Positions 25,202 to 34,646 of a stretch of DNA of 64,000 bases are shown in pieces. How positions within the stretch are numbered: the first letter of the stretch is position 1; each line of letters opens with the position of its first letter. Source of the stretch: CANDYO01 sp964627795 (GTDB lineage Bacteria > Pseudomonadota > Alphaproteobacteria > Rickettsiales > CANDYO01). The translations under genes and the position numbers were made by a program. The stretch is taken from positions 62,001 to 126,000 of the forward strand of contig CAZVLF010000006.1 in the NCBI GenBank assembly GCA_964627795.1, given 5' to 3'. Below the pieces are notes generated by a model. That model searched no databases, was not told the origin of the DNA, and saw only the letters and a program-made list of their open reading frames with translations.

Positions 25202-26998
25202 TTAATATACCCTCTTCTTTGGTGGGAAAGCTTCAACTTCATTTGTTAATGTATATTGATGAACTGGCCTATAGTCCATTGTTATACTTCCTTGATTATT
25301 AATCCAAGCAACTGAATGTTTCATCCAATTTTCATCATCTCTTTCTTTATAATCTTCTCTGGCATGTGCTCCTCTACTTTCTTTACGGTTATAAGCACAA
25401 TGCATAGTAACCACAGCCTGATCTAGCAAGTTTTTAAGTTCTAATGCCTCAACTAAATCACTGTTCCACACTAATCCTTTATCAGAAATTTTTAGGTCAT
25501 GATAAGTTTTATAAACTTGATCAATCAACTCAACACCTTCTTTTAAAGATTCTTCAGTTCTAAATACAGCTGCATGGCTTTGCATCACGCGCTGCATATT
25601 TTCCCTAATATGTGAAGTTGGTGAATCACCATTTGCATGTCTTATTTCATCAAATCTTGCAATTGAAGATTCACCATTATCATACTTTATTGTTTTATGT
25701 GGCATTGAAGGCTTTATAATTTCTGAAGCCCTTATTGCAGCTGCTCTACCAAATACAATTAAATCTAAAAGAGAATTTGAACCCAATCGATTAGCTCCAT
25801 GTACAGAAACACAAGCAGCCTCTCCTATTGCCATTAACCCAGGTACGACTGAATCAAAATTACTATTTTTAATAGTAACAACCTCTGCTTTATAATTGGT
25901 TGGAATTCCCCCCATGTTGTAATGCACTGTTGGAAGCACAGGTATTGGATCCTTAGTAACGTCAACTCCAGCAAATATTTTAGCAGTTTCAGATATTCCA
26001 GGAAGCCTATGTGCAAGAATTTCTGGGTCTAAATGTGAAAGCTGCAGATAGATATGGTCTTTCTTTGGTCCACATCCTCTTCCTTCCCTAATTTCAATGG
26101 TTATAGCACGTGATACAACATCTCTTGAAGCTAAGTCTTTTGCAGATGGAGCATATCTTTCCATAAATCTCTCACCAACGTTATTTAAAAGAAAGCCTCC
26201 CTCTCCTCTGCATCCCTCAGTAATTAAACACCCAGCCCCATATATTCCAGTTGGATGGAACTGAACAAACTCCATGTCTTGTAAAGGTAGTCCTGCCCTT
26301 AAAGCCATTGCATTACCATCTCCTGTGCAAGTATGAGCAGAAGTACATGAAAAATAAGCTCTTCCATATCCTCCTGTTGCTAGCACAACCATATGAGCTC
26401 TAAATCTATGAATTGTTCCATCATCAAGATTCCAAGCCATTACTCCTACACAACTTCCATCCTCATCCATAATTAAATCTAAAGCAAAATACTCAATAAA
26501 AAATTTAGCTTTATGTTTTAAAGACTGCTGATATAAAGTATGTAAAATTGCATGTCCGGTTCTATCAGCAGCAGCACAGGTGCGCTGTGCTGGCTTTCCT
26601 TGCCCATATTCAGTAGTCATGCCTCCAAATGGTCGTTGATATATTTTTCCTTCATTAGTTCTTGAAAAAGGAACTCCATAATGCTCTAACTCAATCACAG
26701 CTTCAGCTGCATTCTTACACATATATTCAATAGCATCTTGATCACCTAACCAGTCAGCCCCTTTAACTGTGTCATACATGTGCCAACGCCAATTATCTTC
26801 GCCCATATTTCCTAAAGCAGCACTCATTCCACCTTGCGCTGCAACAGTATGGCTTCTAGTTGGGAATACTTTAGTAATACAGGCAGTATTAAGCCCTTTC
26901 TCTGCCATGCCGAAAGTTGCTCTTAAACCAGCTCCTCCTGCACCAACAACAACACAATCATAATAATGATCAACTATTTTATAACTTGATAACGACAT
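25202..26998 (-). CDS. sdhA: Succinate dehydrogenase flavoprotein subunit
   Basis: Oxidises succinate to fumarate with covalently bound FAD. 598 residues, full length. The FAD loop VVGAGGAGLRATFGMAEKG and the flavinylation segment RSHTVAAQGGMSAALGNMG are near the N-terminus. The substrate loop appears as FHPTGIYGAGCLITEG. The C-terminus ends FPPKKRVY, as in close homologues. A promoter with good -35 and -10 boxes lies just upstream. sdhB follows immediately. Confidence 0.98.
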   Translation of the reverse strand: MSLSSYKIVDHYYDCVVVGAGGAGLRATFGMAEKGLNTACITKVFPTRSHTVAAQGGMSAALGNMGEDNWRWHMYDTVKGADWLGDQDAIEYMCKNAAEAVIELEHYGVPFSRTNEGKIYQRPFGGMTTEYGQGKPAQRTCAAADRTGHAILHTLYQQSLKHKAKFFIEYFALDLIMDEDGSCVGVMAWNLDDGTIHRFRAHMVVLATGGYGRAYFSCTSAHTCTGDGNAMALRAGLPLQDMEFVQFHPTGIYGAGCLITEGCRGEGGFLLNNVGERFMERYAPSAKDLASRDVVSRAITIEIREGRGCGPKKDHIYLQLSHLDPEILAHRLPGISETAKIFAGVDVTKDPIPVLPTVHYNMGGIPTNYKAEVVTIKNSNFDSVVPGLMAIGEAACVSVHGANRLGSNSLLDLIVFGRAAAIRASEIIKPSMPHKTIKYDNGESSIARFDEIRHANGDSPTSHIRENMQRVMQSHAAVFRTEESLKEGVELIDQVYKTYHDLKISDKGLVWNSDLVEALELKNLLDQAVVTMHCAYNRKESRGAHAREDYKERDDENWMKHSVAWINNQGSITMDYRPVHQYTLTNEVEAFPPKKRVY

Positions 26999-27024
26999 AA
27001 ATTAATCCACCGCAAATAATTTCA

Positions 27025-27053
27025 ATTATAAGTTGCCAAATCAATGATTGCAA
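27025..27053 (-). promoter_or_regulatory. Promoter of sdhA-sdhB
   Basis: On the minus strand: TTGCAA (27048-27053), a 17-base spacer, and a perfect TATAAT (27025-27030). The predicted start of transcription is near 27018, giving a leader of about 20 bases before the sdhA ATG. GGTGGA is the likely weak ribosome site. Confidence 0.65.
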
Positions 27054-27205
27054 CACCATACAAAAAAATAAGCCATTTTTATTAATTTTTATATGTTTGG
27101 CTGTAATATGCTTTAGGAATAAATTAAGTTTTAAGAAAATGAAAATTCACGGAAATTTTGATTTTTTCATATAAAATATAAATAACTTTGCTAAATAAAA
27201 TAATT

Positions 27206-28921
27206 ATGACCAAAGAAGATCATATATTAGATATATTAAATAATTTCACTAATATCAAAGGATATATTTTTAACTTCTCACATAGAGTTTTATTTAAATA
27301 TTTTCTCTATAACAAAGAAATTTTTAAGTTTGATCAGGTCCATGAGGTTATCAATGAGCTAATTGTATATGCTATATATTCTAGGCAAGAGAAAGAAGAT
27401 TTTGGGATATACAACTTTAAACTATTATTTTATTTAATCAATTTAGAGCTATTTTTATCTACACCAAACAAAGAAGCAATTATTTTAGATGATGCCTCAG
27501 AAAGTGATTTTCTTTATAGCCTTAAAAACAGAAAATTTTTTGGTCAACCATATAAGCCAATAGAAATAAACTCGGCATTTTATATAAAAGATGAAAATTT
27601 TTTATCAGAGGATGATGTTTTACTAAAATTAAGTGCTTTCAATTTTATCAATGAATTTTTCTCTTATATGATTAATTGCTATTGTAAATTCTATAAAGCT
27701 CCCGATAGTATCTTGCATAATTATTTTTATATAATACTTGAATATTATGTCGAGAGATTTCTTGCCAGTGATTTATATTTAGAATCATCAATTACTTTAA
27801 ATAAAGATCTCTCACAACTTAATTCCCTAGTTAAATCTTATTCTCTAGATTGTAGTTTTCGTTCTAAATTAATAAAGCTTATATATTTTTATGGTTTATC
27901 TAAACAAGCAGCTGAAGCTATATTATATTATGGCATATTAGATGGAGATTTTGCACTTATTTCACATGTGATAGCTTTTTATCCCACTATTAAGATAAGC
28001 AAACTTCCCAATATTGAAAAAAATCTCTGCGAAGAAGAAGATGAAACCAAAAAGCAAGAGCTTATTTATAAAATAAATGCTAGTATAGAGCTATTAGTTA
28101 CTAGCGGAATATTAGCTATAGAATCTTTAGATTCATCTATTACTAATTTCAAACAATTAGACATCAAATATTTAAATAAAGAAAAACATCAATTCTTCAA
28201 TCAAACAACATTAGGACTTAAAGAAGAAGATTACCTAAAAAACATCAAGTTGGAAAATAACTATATCGCTAGAACATCAGCGGATGGAAATTGCTTTTTT
28301 GAAGCAGTGCATATTTCTTTAAGGCAAGAACATTTAAGTAGATTTGGATACACTCCTAATCAACTTCGCTTATTTGTTATTGAAGAACTTAGAACAAATT
28401 CTATATTTAGGGATATCTTTACTGAAACCACTTTTCAAGAATATATAGAATCTCATAGCAGAATAAATCCTTTACAATCAACTAATATTAATGAACATTA
28501 TTTTTCTGAATTTAATGACGGAATATTTACTTTTGATAGGTACTTGGAATATATAAGCAGAAATGGATCCTGGGCAGATCATTATGCAATTCAAGCTCTA
28601 AGTAACGTTCTTGATGTTCAAATTAATATTTTTGAAATTAATAGATTAACTCCAATAATATTTTCTCCAGAAACGCAATCACCTCCATCACATACAAATA
28701 TTATCAATATTTTTTATGAAAATGAGAACCATTTTAGACCTATTATTTCTACAGAAGCCTTAATTCCTTCAATAGAAGACATACTTCCAAGCGCACTGGA
28801 GACTTCTAGCGAATCTAATCATCTATTTAATAATGAATCTATTAGTGAAGAAAATAATTTATACCAAAATTATTTGGGCTTATTTGAGTTATTTTATCAA
28901 GATGAAAATAGTAGCTACTGA
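27206..28921 (+). CDS. OTU-family cysteine protease (candidate deubiquitinase effector)
   Basis: 571 residues from the ATG at 27206; a TTG at 27188 would add six. A long helical N-terminal half (about 1-340) of unknown role precedes an OTU domain (about 350-520). The catalytic box is TSADGNCFFEAVHISL (D360, C363), followed by QLRLFVIEEL, GSWADHYAIQALSNVL and ENENHFRPI (H509). All residues expected for an active OTU protease are present. OTU proteins remove ubiquitin and are host-type proteins; in intracellular bacteria they are typically effectors. No signal peptide. The related but dead domain at 10401-11564 suggests a local family. Confidence 0.82.
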   Translation: MTKEDHILDILNNFTNIKGYIFNFSHRVLFKYFLYNKEIFKFDQVHEVINELIVYAIYSRQEKEDFGIYNFKLLFYLINLELFLSTPNKEAIILDDASESDFLYSLKNRKFFGQPYKPIEINSAFYIKDENFLSEDDVLLKLSAFNFINEFFSYMINCYCKFYKAPDSILHNYFYIILEYYVERFLASDLYLESSITLNKDLSQLNSLVKSYSLDCSFRSKLIKLIYFYGLSKQAAEAILYYGILDGDFALISHVIAFYPTIKISKLPNIEKNLCEEEDETKKQELIYKINASIELLVTSGILAIESLDSSITNFKQLDIKYLNKEKHQFFNQTTLGLKEEDYLKNIKLENNYIARTSADGNCFFEAVHISLRQEHLSRFGYTPNQLRLFVIEELRTNSIFRDIFTETTFQEYIESHSRINPLQSTNINEHYFSEFNDGIFTFDRYLEYISRNGSWADHYAIQALSNVLDVQINIFEINRLTPIIFSPETQSPPSHTNIINIFYENENHFRPIISTEALIPSIEDILPSALETSSESNHLFNNESISEENNLYQNYLGLFELFYQDENSSY

Positions 28922-29058
28922 TTTAAAATTCTTTCTTATCTTACATTAACATTATTTCATTAATAGTGATTATTATTTTCTCATATACAAATCTTTACTT
29001 TTTGTTATTTTAAATTAAACTAATAATTATTTACTATTTAATGGGAGGATGCATAACT

Positions 29059-30153
29059 ATGAGATATCATAATAATTATGAAAATTGTCAACACCCTGAT
29101 TCTTATTGGAGACAAATAGATTTTTCATTAGTTAGGCAGAACCTTACCGCTATACATTTTACACAAGATTGGCTGACAATGGATAAATTTTCTAATTTTT
29201 CCTCAGCAAGGATTTTATGTTACTTAGATACAGATTTAGAGCATTCCCAATTACTTACAAATAATTATCCCTTTGAACATTATGAAATGAGTTATATAAA
29301 TTATCCCATTTTAAAAGCTTTAGAATTATGTAAAACTAGAAGCGAATCATATAAGCCAAAAATGTTAATTATTGAAGAAAACACTTCTCCTCCACTCGTT
29401 TGGAAAGCTATGGCTGCAGGTTGCAATGTTCATTTAATAAATAGCAAATTAAATGAGGTATCTTTATATCAAGAATATAAACAAAGCTTATCCTTTCTTT
29501 TTTCTGATATACCAACTGCATTAAATTTAACAACTTATAGAGAGCCTTCACTGCAAGAAAATTTCAATTTTATCAATGCCTCTCATCCGTATGTGCAACA
29601 ATATTTTGATATTATAATCTCAGATAGAGCGTTTAATTCAATGGATCCATTTTTTTATGAGAGCTATATTGAGAAACTTTATCACTTTACTAAGATCGGA
29701 GGTAAAATATATATACTTGAAGATTCTGTATCAAATCTTGATAACCTTGAAAATTGTCTGTCTGTATATAACCAATATAAACAAATAAATAAAAACCTAC
29801 ATTGGAACCTAAGATTATCAAAAATTGATAAAGATAAATATGGTTGCTATTTTTCTCTTTCTCAAAAGGGAAAAAATTTAAAGGTTCCTCCTATTAAAAA
29901 AGAAGAACTAAATGATAGTAACAAATTTTTTAATGTATTTTCTTGTGATGATCTATCCCAGCATTTTTCTCAAAGTAGATATAATTTTAAGGAATGTTAT
30001 TATTCGCAGCCTAATGAAATTTCTAGGTATGAGGGTAATCTTACCAATAATAGCGCTAAAATCACCGTTCTTGAAATAAATAAACTACCTTCTGATTTTA
30101 TTGGAGATATCATGAGCTCATTAAAACAATTTATACAATTTTACAGCGAGTAA
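29059..30153 (+). CDS. Putative SAM-dependent methyltransferase-like protein
   Basis: 364 residues from the ATG at 29059, chosen because GGGAGGA (29043-29049) sits 9 bases upstream. The ATG at 29041 would overlap that ribosome site. The segment YFDIIISDRAFN then YESYIEKLYHFTKIGGKIYI is the pattern seen around motifs IV to VI of class I methyltransferases. A glycine-rich SAM loop is not obvious (MAAGCNVHLINS is the nearest), so activity is doubtful. Cysteines are scattered. It follows the OTU protease gene by 137 bases on the same strand and may belong to the same accessory cluster. Confidence 0.5.
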   Translation: MRYHNNYENCQHPDSYWRQIDFSLVRQNLTAIHFTQDWLTMDKFSNFSSARILCYLDTDLEHSQLLTNNYPFEHYEMSYINYPILKALELCKTRSESYKPKMLIIEENTSPPLVWKAMAAGCNVHLINSKLNEVSLYQEYKQSLSFLFSDIPTALNLTTYREPSLQENFNFINASHPYVQQYFDIIISDRAFNSMDPFFYESYIEKLYHFTKIGGKIYILEDSVSNLDNLENCLSVYNQYKQINKNLHWNLRLSKIDKDKYGCYFSLSQKGKNLKVPPIKKEELNDSNKFFNVFSCDDLSQHFSQSRYNFKECYYSQPNEISRYEGNLTNNSAKITVLEINKLPSDFIGDIMSSLKQFIQFYSE

Positions 30154-30208
30154 AATTTAATCATATGCTATATCAAAACTATATTCCTTAAGAAAATAAA
30201 TAAAGGGT

Positions 30209-32071
30209 CTAGACCTTAAATCTAACACCTAGCTCAATCACTTTATGAAAATTTATATTAAAAAACTCATAAGATGGAAGAGCATTTTTAGTTAAAAATA
30301 TATATAGTTTTTCACTAAAACCTTTTAGCTTTCCATTTTTAGCCTGTATTGGTAAACTTCGTCCTAAAAAATAAGATAGATCTTCTTTATGTTGAATAAT
30401 ATTATTTTTTTCAGCCCAACTTGTTATTTGTTCTAAATTAGGCTTTTCAATGAAACCAAATTTTGAATTAATTTTAAATATACCTGGTAAAAGTTCTTCA
30501 TATACATATTTATCTTTTTCTTTATAGATAGGTGCATCCTCAATAATAACAGAAATAAATAATAATTTTTCATGTAAAAATTTATTGTGCTGCAGTTGAA
30601 CTTCTAGCGCAAGAGGCGCATAATTACTTAATCTACTCATAAAAACCGCACACCCAGGAATTCTGGTTTTATTTTTTTCTAAATAATGTGCAATATATGT
30701 CTTGAGATCTCTTCTTCCCTTAGTTTTAAAATTTTTTAAAGCTTCATTACCTCTAAACCAGGTATTAATTATATAAGCAACAGCCATTCCAATAACTACT
30801 GTATACCAAGCTCCTTCGAATAATTTTTCAATACTAGTAGTAACAAATAATATATCAAAACATAAAATGGGAACTAAACAATAAACTATTTTTGCTAAGT
30901 TCCACTTCCATATATAATAGCTAATCATAATAACAAATATTGTTGAAATTAACATTACACTAGCAACACTTAATCCATAAGCAGCAGCCAAACTATTTGA
31001 GTTCCTAAAGATTAAAACTGCTGTTATACATAAAACACACAAAATTAGGTTAATTGCAGGTATATAAATTTGTCCACGATTATTATTAGAAGTGTGAACA
31101 ACTCGAAGTCTTGGAACATAATGAAGCATTATAGCTTGCCAAGATAAAGAAAATAACCCTGAAATTACAGCTTGTGATGCAATAATGGTAGCTAAAATAG
31201 AAATAAAAGTTAAAGGATAAATAAAGAATTTTGGTGCTAGCAAGTAAAAAGGATTTATTATACTAGCTGGATCTAACATAAGTAAGCTTCCTTGCCCTAA
31301 ATAATTTAAAGCTAGAGACGGTAAAACTATACACATCCATGCTTTACTTATAGCTTCACGACCAAAATGCCCCATATCAGCATAAAGAGCTTCCACACCC
31401 GTGATAACTAATATTGCCCCTCCTAAAGAAGCCCAAGCTATAATGCCATTTCGCGCCAAAAAACTAATTGCATAATAAGGGTTAATAGCAATTAAAATTA
31501 TAGGGTTTTTTATAATTTGAACTAATCCCAAGAGCCCTATTATAGCAAACCATACAAACATTATTATGCCAAAATACCTGCCTAAATATTCACTACCCTT
31601 TGATTGAAAATAAAAAAGTAACACTAAAATTAATATTGCACCAAAAATTATGTTATTTTCAGTTATATTGATTATTAAGTTTAAACCTTCTAAAGCGCTC
31701 ATTACAGAAATAGCTGGAGTTATAACACTATCTCCCACAAACAAAGCCATTGCAGCAATTCCTAGAGTAAAAATAATTTTTTTCACTCTACATTCTTTAA
31801 CCTTACTTAAAAGAGAAGAAAGAACTAATACTCCTCCTTCTCCTTCATGGTCACACTTCAATACTAACGAAATATATTTAAAATTTACGATTATAATCAA
31901 TAGCCATAAAAATATACTAATTAAACCTAAAACATTATTTTCTGTTACTGGCAAAGCACTTAAAGTGAAACAGCTTTTTAATGCGTAAAGCGGGCTTGTT
32001 CCAATATCTCCATAAACAACACCTAAAGCAGCAACCATTAAAGGAACAATTTTTTTATTTGTCTTATCCAT
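30209..32071 (-). CDS. kup: Potassium uptake protein (Kup family)
   Basis: K+/H+ symporter of the inner membrane. 620 residues, about twelve membrane helices, then a soluble C-terminal domain of about 160 residues. The N-terminal signature ALGVVYGDIGTSPLYALKS and CDHEGEGGVLVLSSLL are typical. I chose the ATG at 32071 with AAGGA five bases upstream, rather than the TTG at 32083. It follows kdsA by 72 bases on the same strand. Confidence 0.95.
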   Translation of the reverse strand: MDKTNKKIVPLMVAALGVVYGDIGTSPLYALKSCFTLSALPVTENNVLGLISIFLWLLIIIVNFKYISLVLKCDHEGEGGVLVLSSLLSKVKECRVKKIIFTLGIAAMALFVGDSVITPAISVMSALEGLNLIINITENNIIFGAILILVLLFYFQSKGSEYLGRYFGIIMFVWFAIIGLLGLVQIIKNPIILIAINPYYAISFLARNGIIAWASLGGAILVITGVEALYADMGHFGREAISKAWMCIVLPSLALNYLGQGSLLMLDPASIINPFYLLAPKFFIYPLTFISILATIIASQAVISGLFSLSWQAIMLHYVPRLRVVHTSNNNRGQIYIPAINLILCVLCITAVLIFRNSNSLAAAYGLSVASVMLISTIFVIMISYYIWKWNLAKIVYCLVPILCFDILFVTTSIEKLFEGAWYTVVIGMAVAYIINTWFRGNEALKNFKTKGRRDLKTYIAHYLEKNKTRIPGCAVFMSRLSNYAPLALEVQLQHNKFLHEKLLFISVIIEDAPIYKEKDKYVYEELLPGIFKINSKFGFIEKPNLEQITSWAEKNNIIQHKEDLSYFLGRSLPIQAKNGKLKGFSEKLYIFLTKNALPSYEFFNINFHKVIELGVRFKV

Positions 32072-32143
32072 ATAATCCTTCAACTAATAATTAGTTAGAT
32101 AATAGCAAATAAAGTTTTTGCAAGAAATATATTTAACCAATAA

Positions 32144-32968
32144 CTATTTTGCTTTAACAATTTTATCAATTTCTACAAGCTTAGCAATCAAACTTGGCAT
32201 GTTCTTTAAATGGATCATACAAGGACCATCACTAGGTGAATTATCAGGATCTTGGTGGGTCTCCATAAAAACAGCAGCAACCCCAGATGCAACTGCTGCC
32301 CTTGCTAAAGTTTCAACAAATTCTCTTTGCCCACCACTTTCTTTTCCTTGCCCTCCTGGCTGTTGAACAGAATGAGTAGCATCAAAAACCACTGGATATC
32401 CAGTCTTAGCCATAATAGGAAGAGCCCTCATATCAGAAACTAACATATTATATCCAAAACTAGTCCCCCTATCTGTAAGAAGTATTTTTTCGTTACCGGA
32501 CATTTCTATTTTTTCAACTACATTTTTCATATCCCAAGGTGCTAAAAATTGGCCTTTTTTAACATTTACTACCCTTCCTGTTTTTGCTGCAGCAATAAGT
32601 AGGTCAGTTTGTCTACATAAAAATGCAGGTATCTGTAGGATATCAACATATCTAGCAACAATTTCACATTGCTCTTCGGTGTGAACGTCTGTTAAGACTG
32701 GACAACCGAAGGTTTCTCTAACTTCTTCTAAAATAGGCATAGCACTAGCTAACCCAATCCCTCTTTTTCCATTAAGACTAGTTCTATTTGCTTTATCAAA
32801 AGATGATTTATAAATAAAGCCAATATTCATTTCATTAGCAATATAAGATAAAGCCTCTGCTACTTCTAAAGCATGCTCTCTAGACTCAATTTGACATGGT
32901 CCTGCAATCAGCACTAATGGCAAATCATTCCCTATTGTTACATTTCCTACTTTTATATGTTTATTCAT
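32144..32968 (-). CDS. kdsA: 2-dehydro-3-deoxyphosphooctonate aldolase (Kdo-8-phosphate synthase)
   Basis: Makes Kdo-8-phosphate from phosphoenolpyruvate and arabinose-5-phosphate, the first committed step toward Kdo of LPS. 274 residues. Signatures are LIAGPCQIESREHALEVAEA, YKSSFDKANRTSLNGKRG, FDATHSVQQPGGQGKESGG and METHQDPDNSPSDGPCMI. The gene lies 8 bases after glnA. Together with lptF, lptG, lptM and the GT25 gene it argues for an LPS-bearing outer membrane. Confidence 0.97.
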   Translation of the reverse strand: MNKHIKVGNVTIGNDLPLVLIAGPCQIESREHALEVAEALSYIANEMNIGFIYKSSFDKANRTSLNGKRGIGLASAMPILEEVRETFGCPVLTDVHTEEQCEIVARYVDILQIPAFLCRQTDLLIAAAKTGRVVNVKKGQFLAPWDMKNVVEKIEMSGNEKILLTDRGTSFGYNMLVSDMRALPIMAKTGYPVVFDATHSVQQPGGQGKESGGQREFVETLARAAVASGVAAVFMETHQDPDNSPSDGPCMIHLKNMPSLIAKLVEIDKIVKAK

Positions 32969-32976
32969 AATTTTAC

Positions 32977-34398
32977 CTAATTACTATAATATAATTTAAA
33001 TTCTACTGGGTGAGGAGTTTGCTCTACTTCAGAAATTTCTGAAAGTTTAAGCTGAATATAAGAATCAATTTGATCATCAGTAAACACTCCACCCACTTTA
33101 AGAAATTCTCGATCTAGAGATAAAGCTTCTAAAGATTGAGATAAAGAACCGCTAACGGTTTTAATTCCATTTAGCTCATCCATAGTCAGCTGATAAAGAT
33201 TTTTCTCAGTTGCTTCTCCTGGATGAATTTTATTTTTAATTCCATCTATACCTGCCATTAACATTGCTGCAAATGCATAATATGGATTTGCAGTAGGGTC
33301 AGGGAATCTAACCTCTATTCTTTTTTCATTAATGCTGTGAACATGAGGTATTCTAATCGATGAAGAACGATTTCTTGAAGAATAAGCAAGCAAAACTGGA
33401 GCCTCATATCCTGGTACTAGTCTTTTATAACTATTGGTAGTTGGGTTAGTAAATGCATTGATTGCTTTTGCATGCTTCATAATTCCACCAATATAATATA
33501 AACATTCTTGAGATAAGCCTGAATATTCATCACCAGCAAAAAGTGGCTTATTATTGTTCCATAATGATTGATGAACATGCATTCCTGAACCGTTATCTCC
33601 TCTAATAGGTTTAGGCATAAATGTAGCTGTTTTGCCGTACATATTAGCCACATTATGAATAACATACTTATATTTTTGAACATTATCAGCTGTTTCAAGA
33701 AGTGTACTATATTTAAACCCTAATTCACACTGGCTTGGTGCAACTTCATGATGATGGAGAATAGGAATTAAACCTACTTTTTCTAATATCAATAACATTT
33801 CTGCACGAATTTCATTTAAACTATCAATCGGAGGAACAGGCATATATCCACCTTTAATACCTGGTCTATGTCCTAAATTAACTTCACCATTATTAAATAT
33901 TCTATCACTATTATGGCTTCCTTCATAATTATCTATAGAAAATAGACACTCATTTGATTCAACCTTATAGCGTATTGAATCAAATATAAAAAATTCAAGT
34001 TCTGGGCCAAAATAGGCTTTATCAGCAATTTGGGTTTGAGATAAATATAGTTCTGCTCTTTTAGCAGTTGAGCGTGGATCTCTTTCATAAAATTTATGAT
34101 TTTCAGGATCAATTACATCGCAAATAAAAACTAAAGTTTTATTAATTTGAAATGGATCAATAAAAGATGATAAATAATCAGGTCTAATAATCATATCAGA
34201 ATTATTTATTTCTTTCCATCCAGCTATAGAAGACCCATCAAACATAACTCCATGTAAAAAAATATTTTCAGAAACTTGAGCCGCACTATAGGTTATATGA
34301 TGCCATTTTCCTCGTGGATCGGTAAATCTGAAATCAATAAAGATTATATCTTCTTCTTCAATAAATTCTTTTAAACCTGAAAAGTTTTGAAAATACAT
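32977..34398 (-). CDS. glnA: Glutamine synthetase type I
   Basis: Makes glutamine from glutamate, ATP and ammonia. 473 residues. Signatures are FDGSSIAGWKEINNSDM (substrate loop), FGPELEFFIFDS, GDNGSGMHVHQSLW, and SYKRLVPGYEAPVLLAYSSR. Tyr402 in KNLYQLT corresponds to the adenylylated tyrosine of I-beta enzymes, so the regulatory site is retained. The N-terminus is about normal. The tRNA-Arg gene lies 26 bases upstream on the same strand. kdsA and kup follow as a likely transcript. Confidence 0.97.
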   Translation of the reverse strand: MYFQNFSGLKEFIEEEDIIFIDFRFTDPRGKWHHITYSAAQVSENIFLHGVMFDGSSIAGWKEINNSDMIIRPDYLSSFIDPFQINKTLVFICDVIDPENHKFYERDPRSTAKRAELYLSQTQIADKAYFGPELEFFIFDSIRYKVESNECLFSIDNYEGSHNSDRIFNNGEVNLGHRPGIKGGYMPVPPIDSLNEIRAEMLLILEKVGLIPILHHHEVAPSQCELGFKYSTLLETADNVQKYKYVIHNVANMYGKTATFMPKPIRGDNGSGMHVHQSLWNNNKPLFAGDEYSGLSQECLYYIGGIMKHAKAINAFTNPTTNSYKRLVPGYEAPVLLAYSSRNRSSSIRIPHVHSINEKRIEVRFPDPTANPYYAFAAMLMAGIDGIKNKIHPGEATEKNLYQLTMDELNGIKTVSGSLSQSLEALSLDREFLKVGGVFTDDQIDSYIQLKLSEISEVEQTPHPVEFKLYYSN

Positions 34399-34424
34399 AA
34401 TTGCTCCAAAAATTCAAAAAAACT

Positions 34425-34501
34425 GGCGCACTCGAGACGATTCGAACGTCCGACCTTTGCCTTCGGAGGGCAACGCTCTATCCAGCTGAGCTACGAATGC
34501 A
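34425..34501 (-). tRNA. tRNA-Arg (anticodon CCG)
   Basis: A 77-base cloverleaf with encoded CCA. The acceptor arms GCATTCG and CGAGTGC pair with one G-T. The D arm is AGCTCAGCTGGATAGAGC and the anticodon loop is CTCCGAA inside the stem TTGCC/GGCAA. The T arm is CGGACGTTCGAATCGTCTCG. The anticodon CCG reads the rare codon CGG. The discriminator base is G. Confidence 0.95.
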
Positions 34502-34646
34502 AATTTAAATAATTAGTTCAATCTATTATTTTTCTTATCAAATATCAAGCATGATATTTAACCTTAAGGCCGGTAAAAAACGTGATAAGAAAGACAGTAA
34601 ACTAAAAATTTTAATTATAAATTTTATTTCAAAACACCGTCTTATG

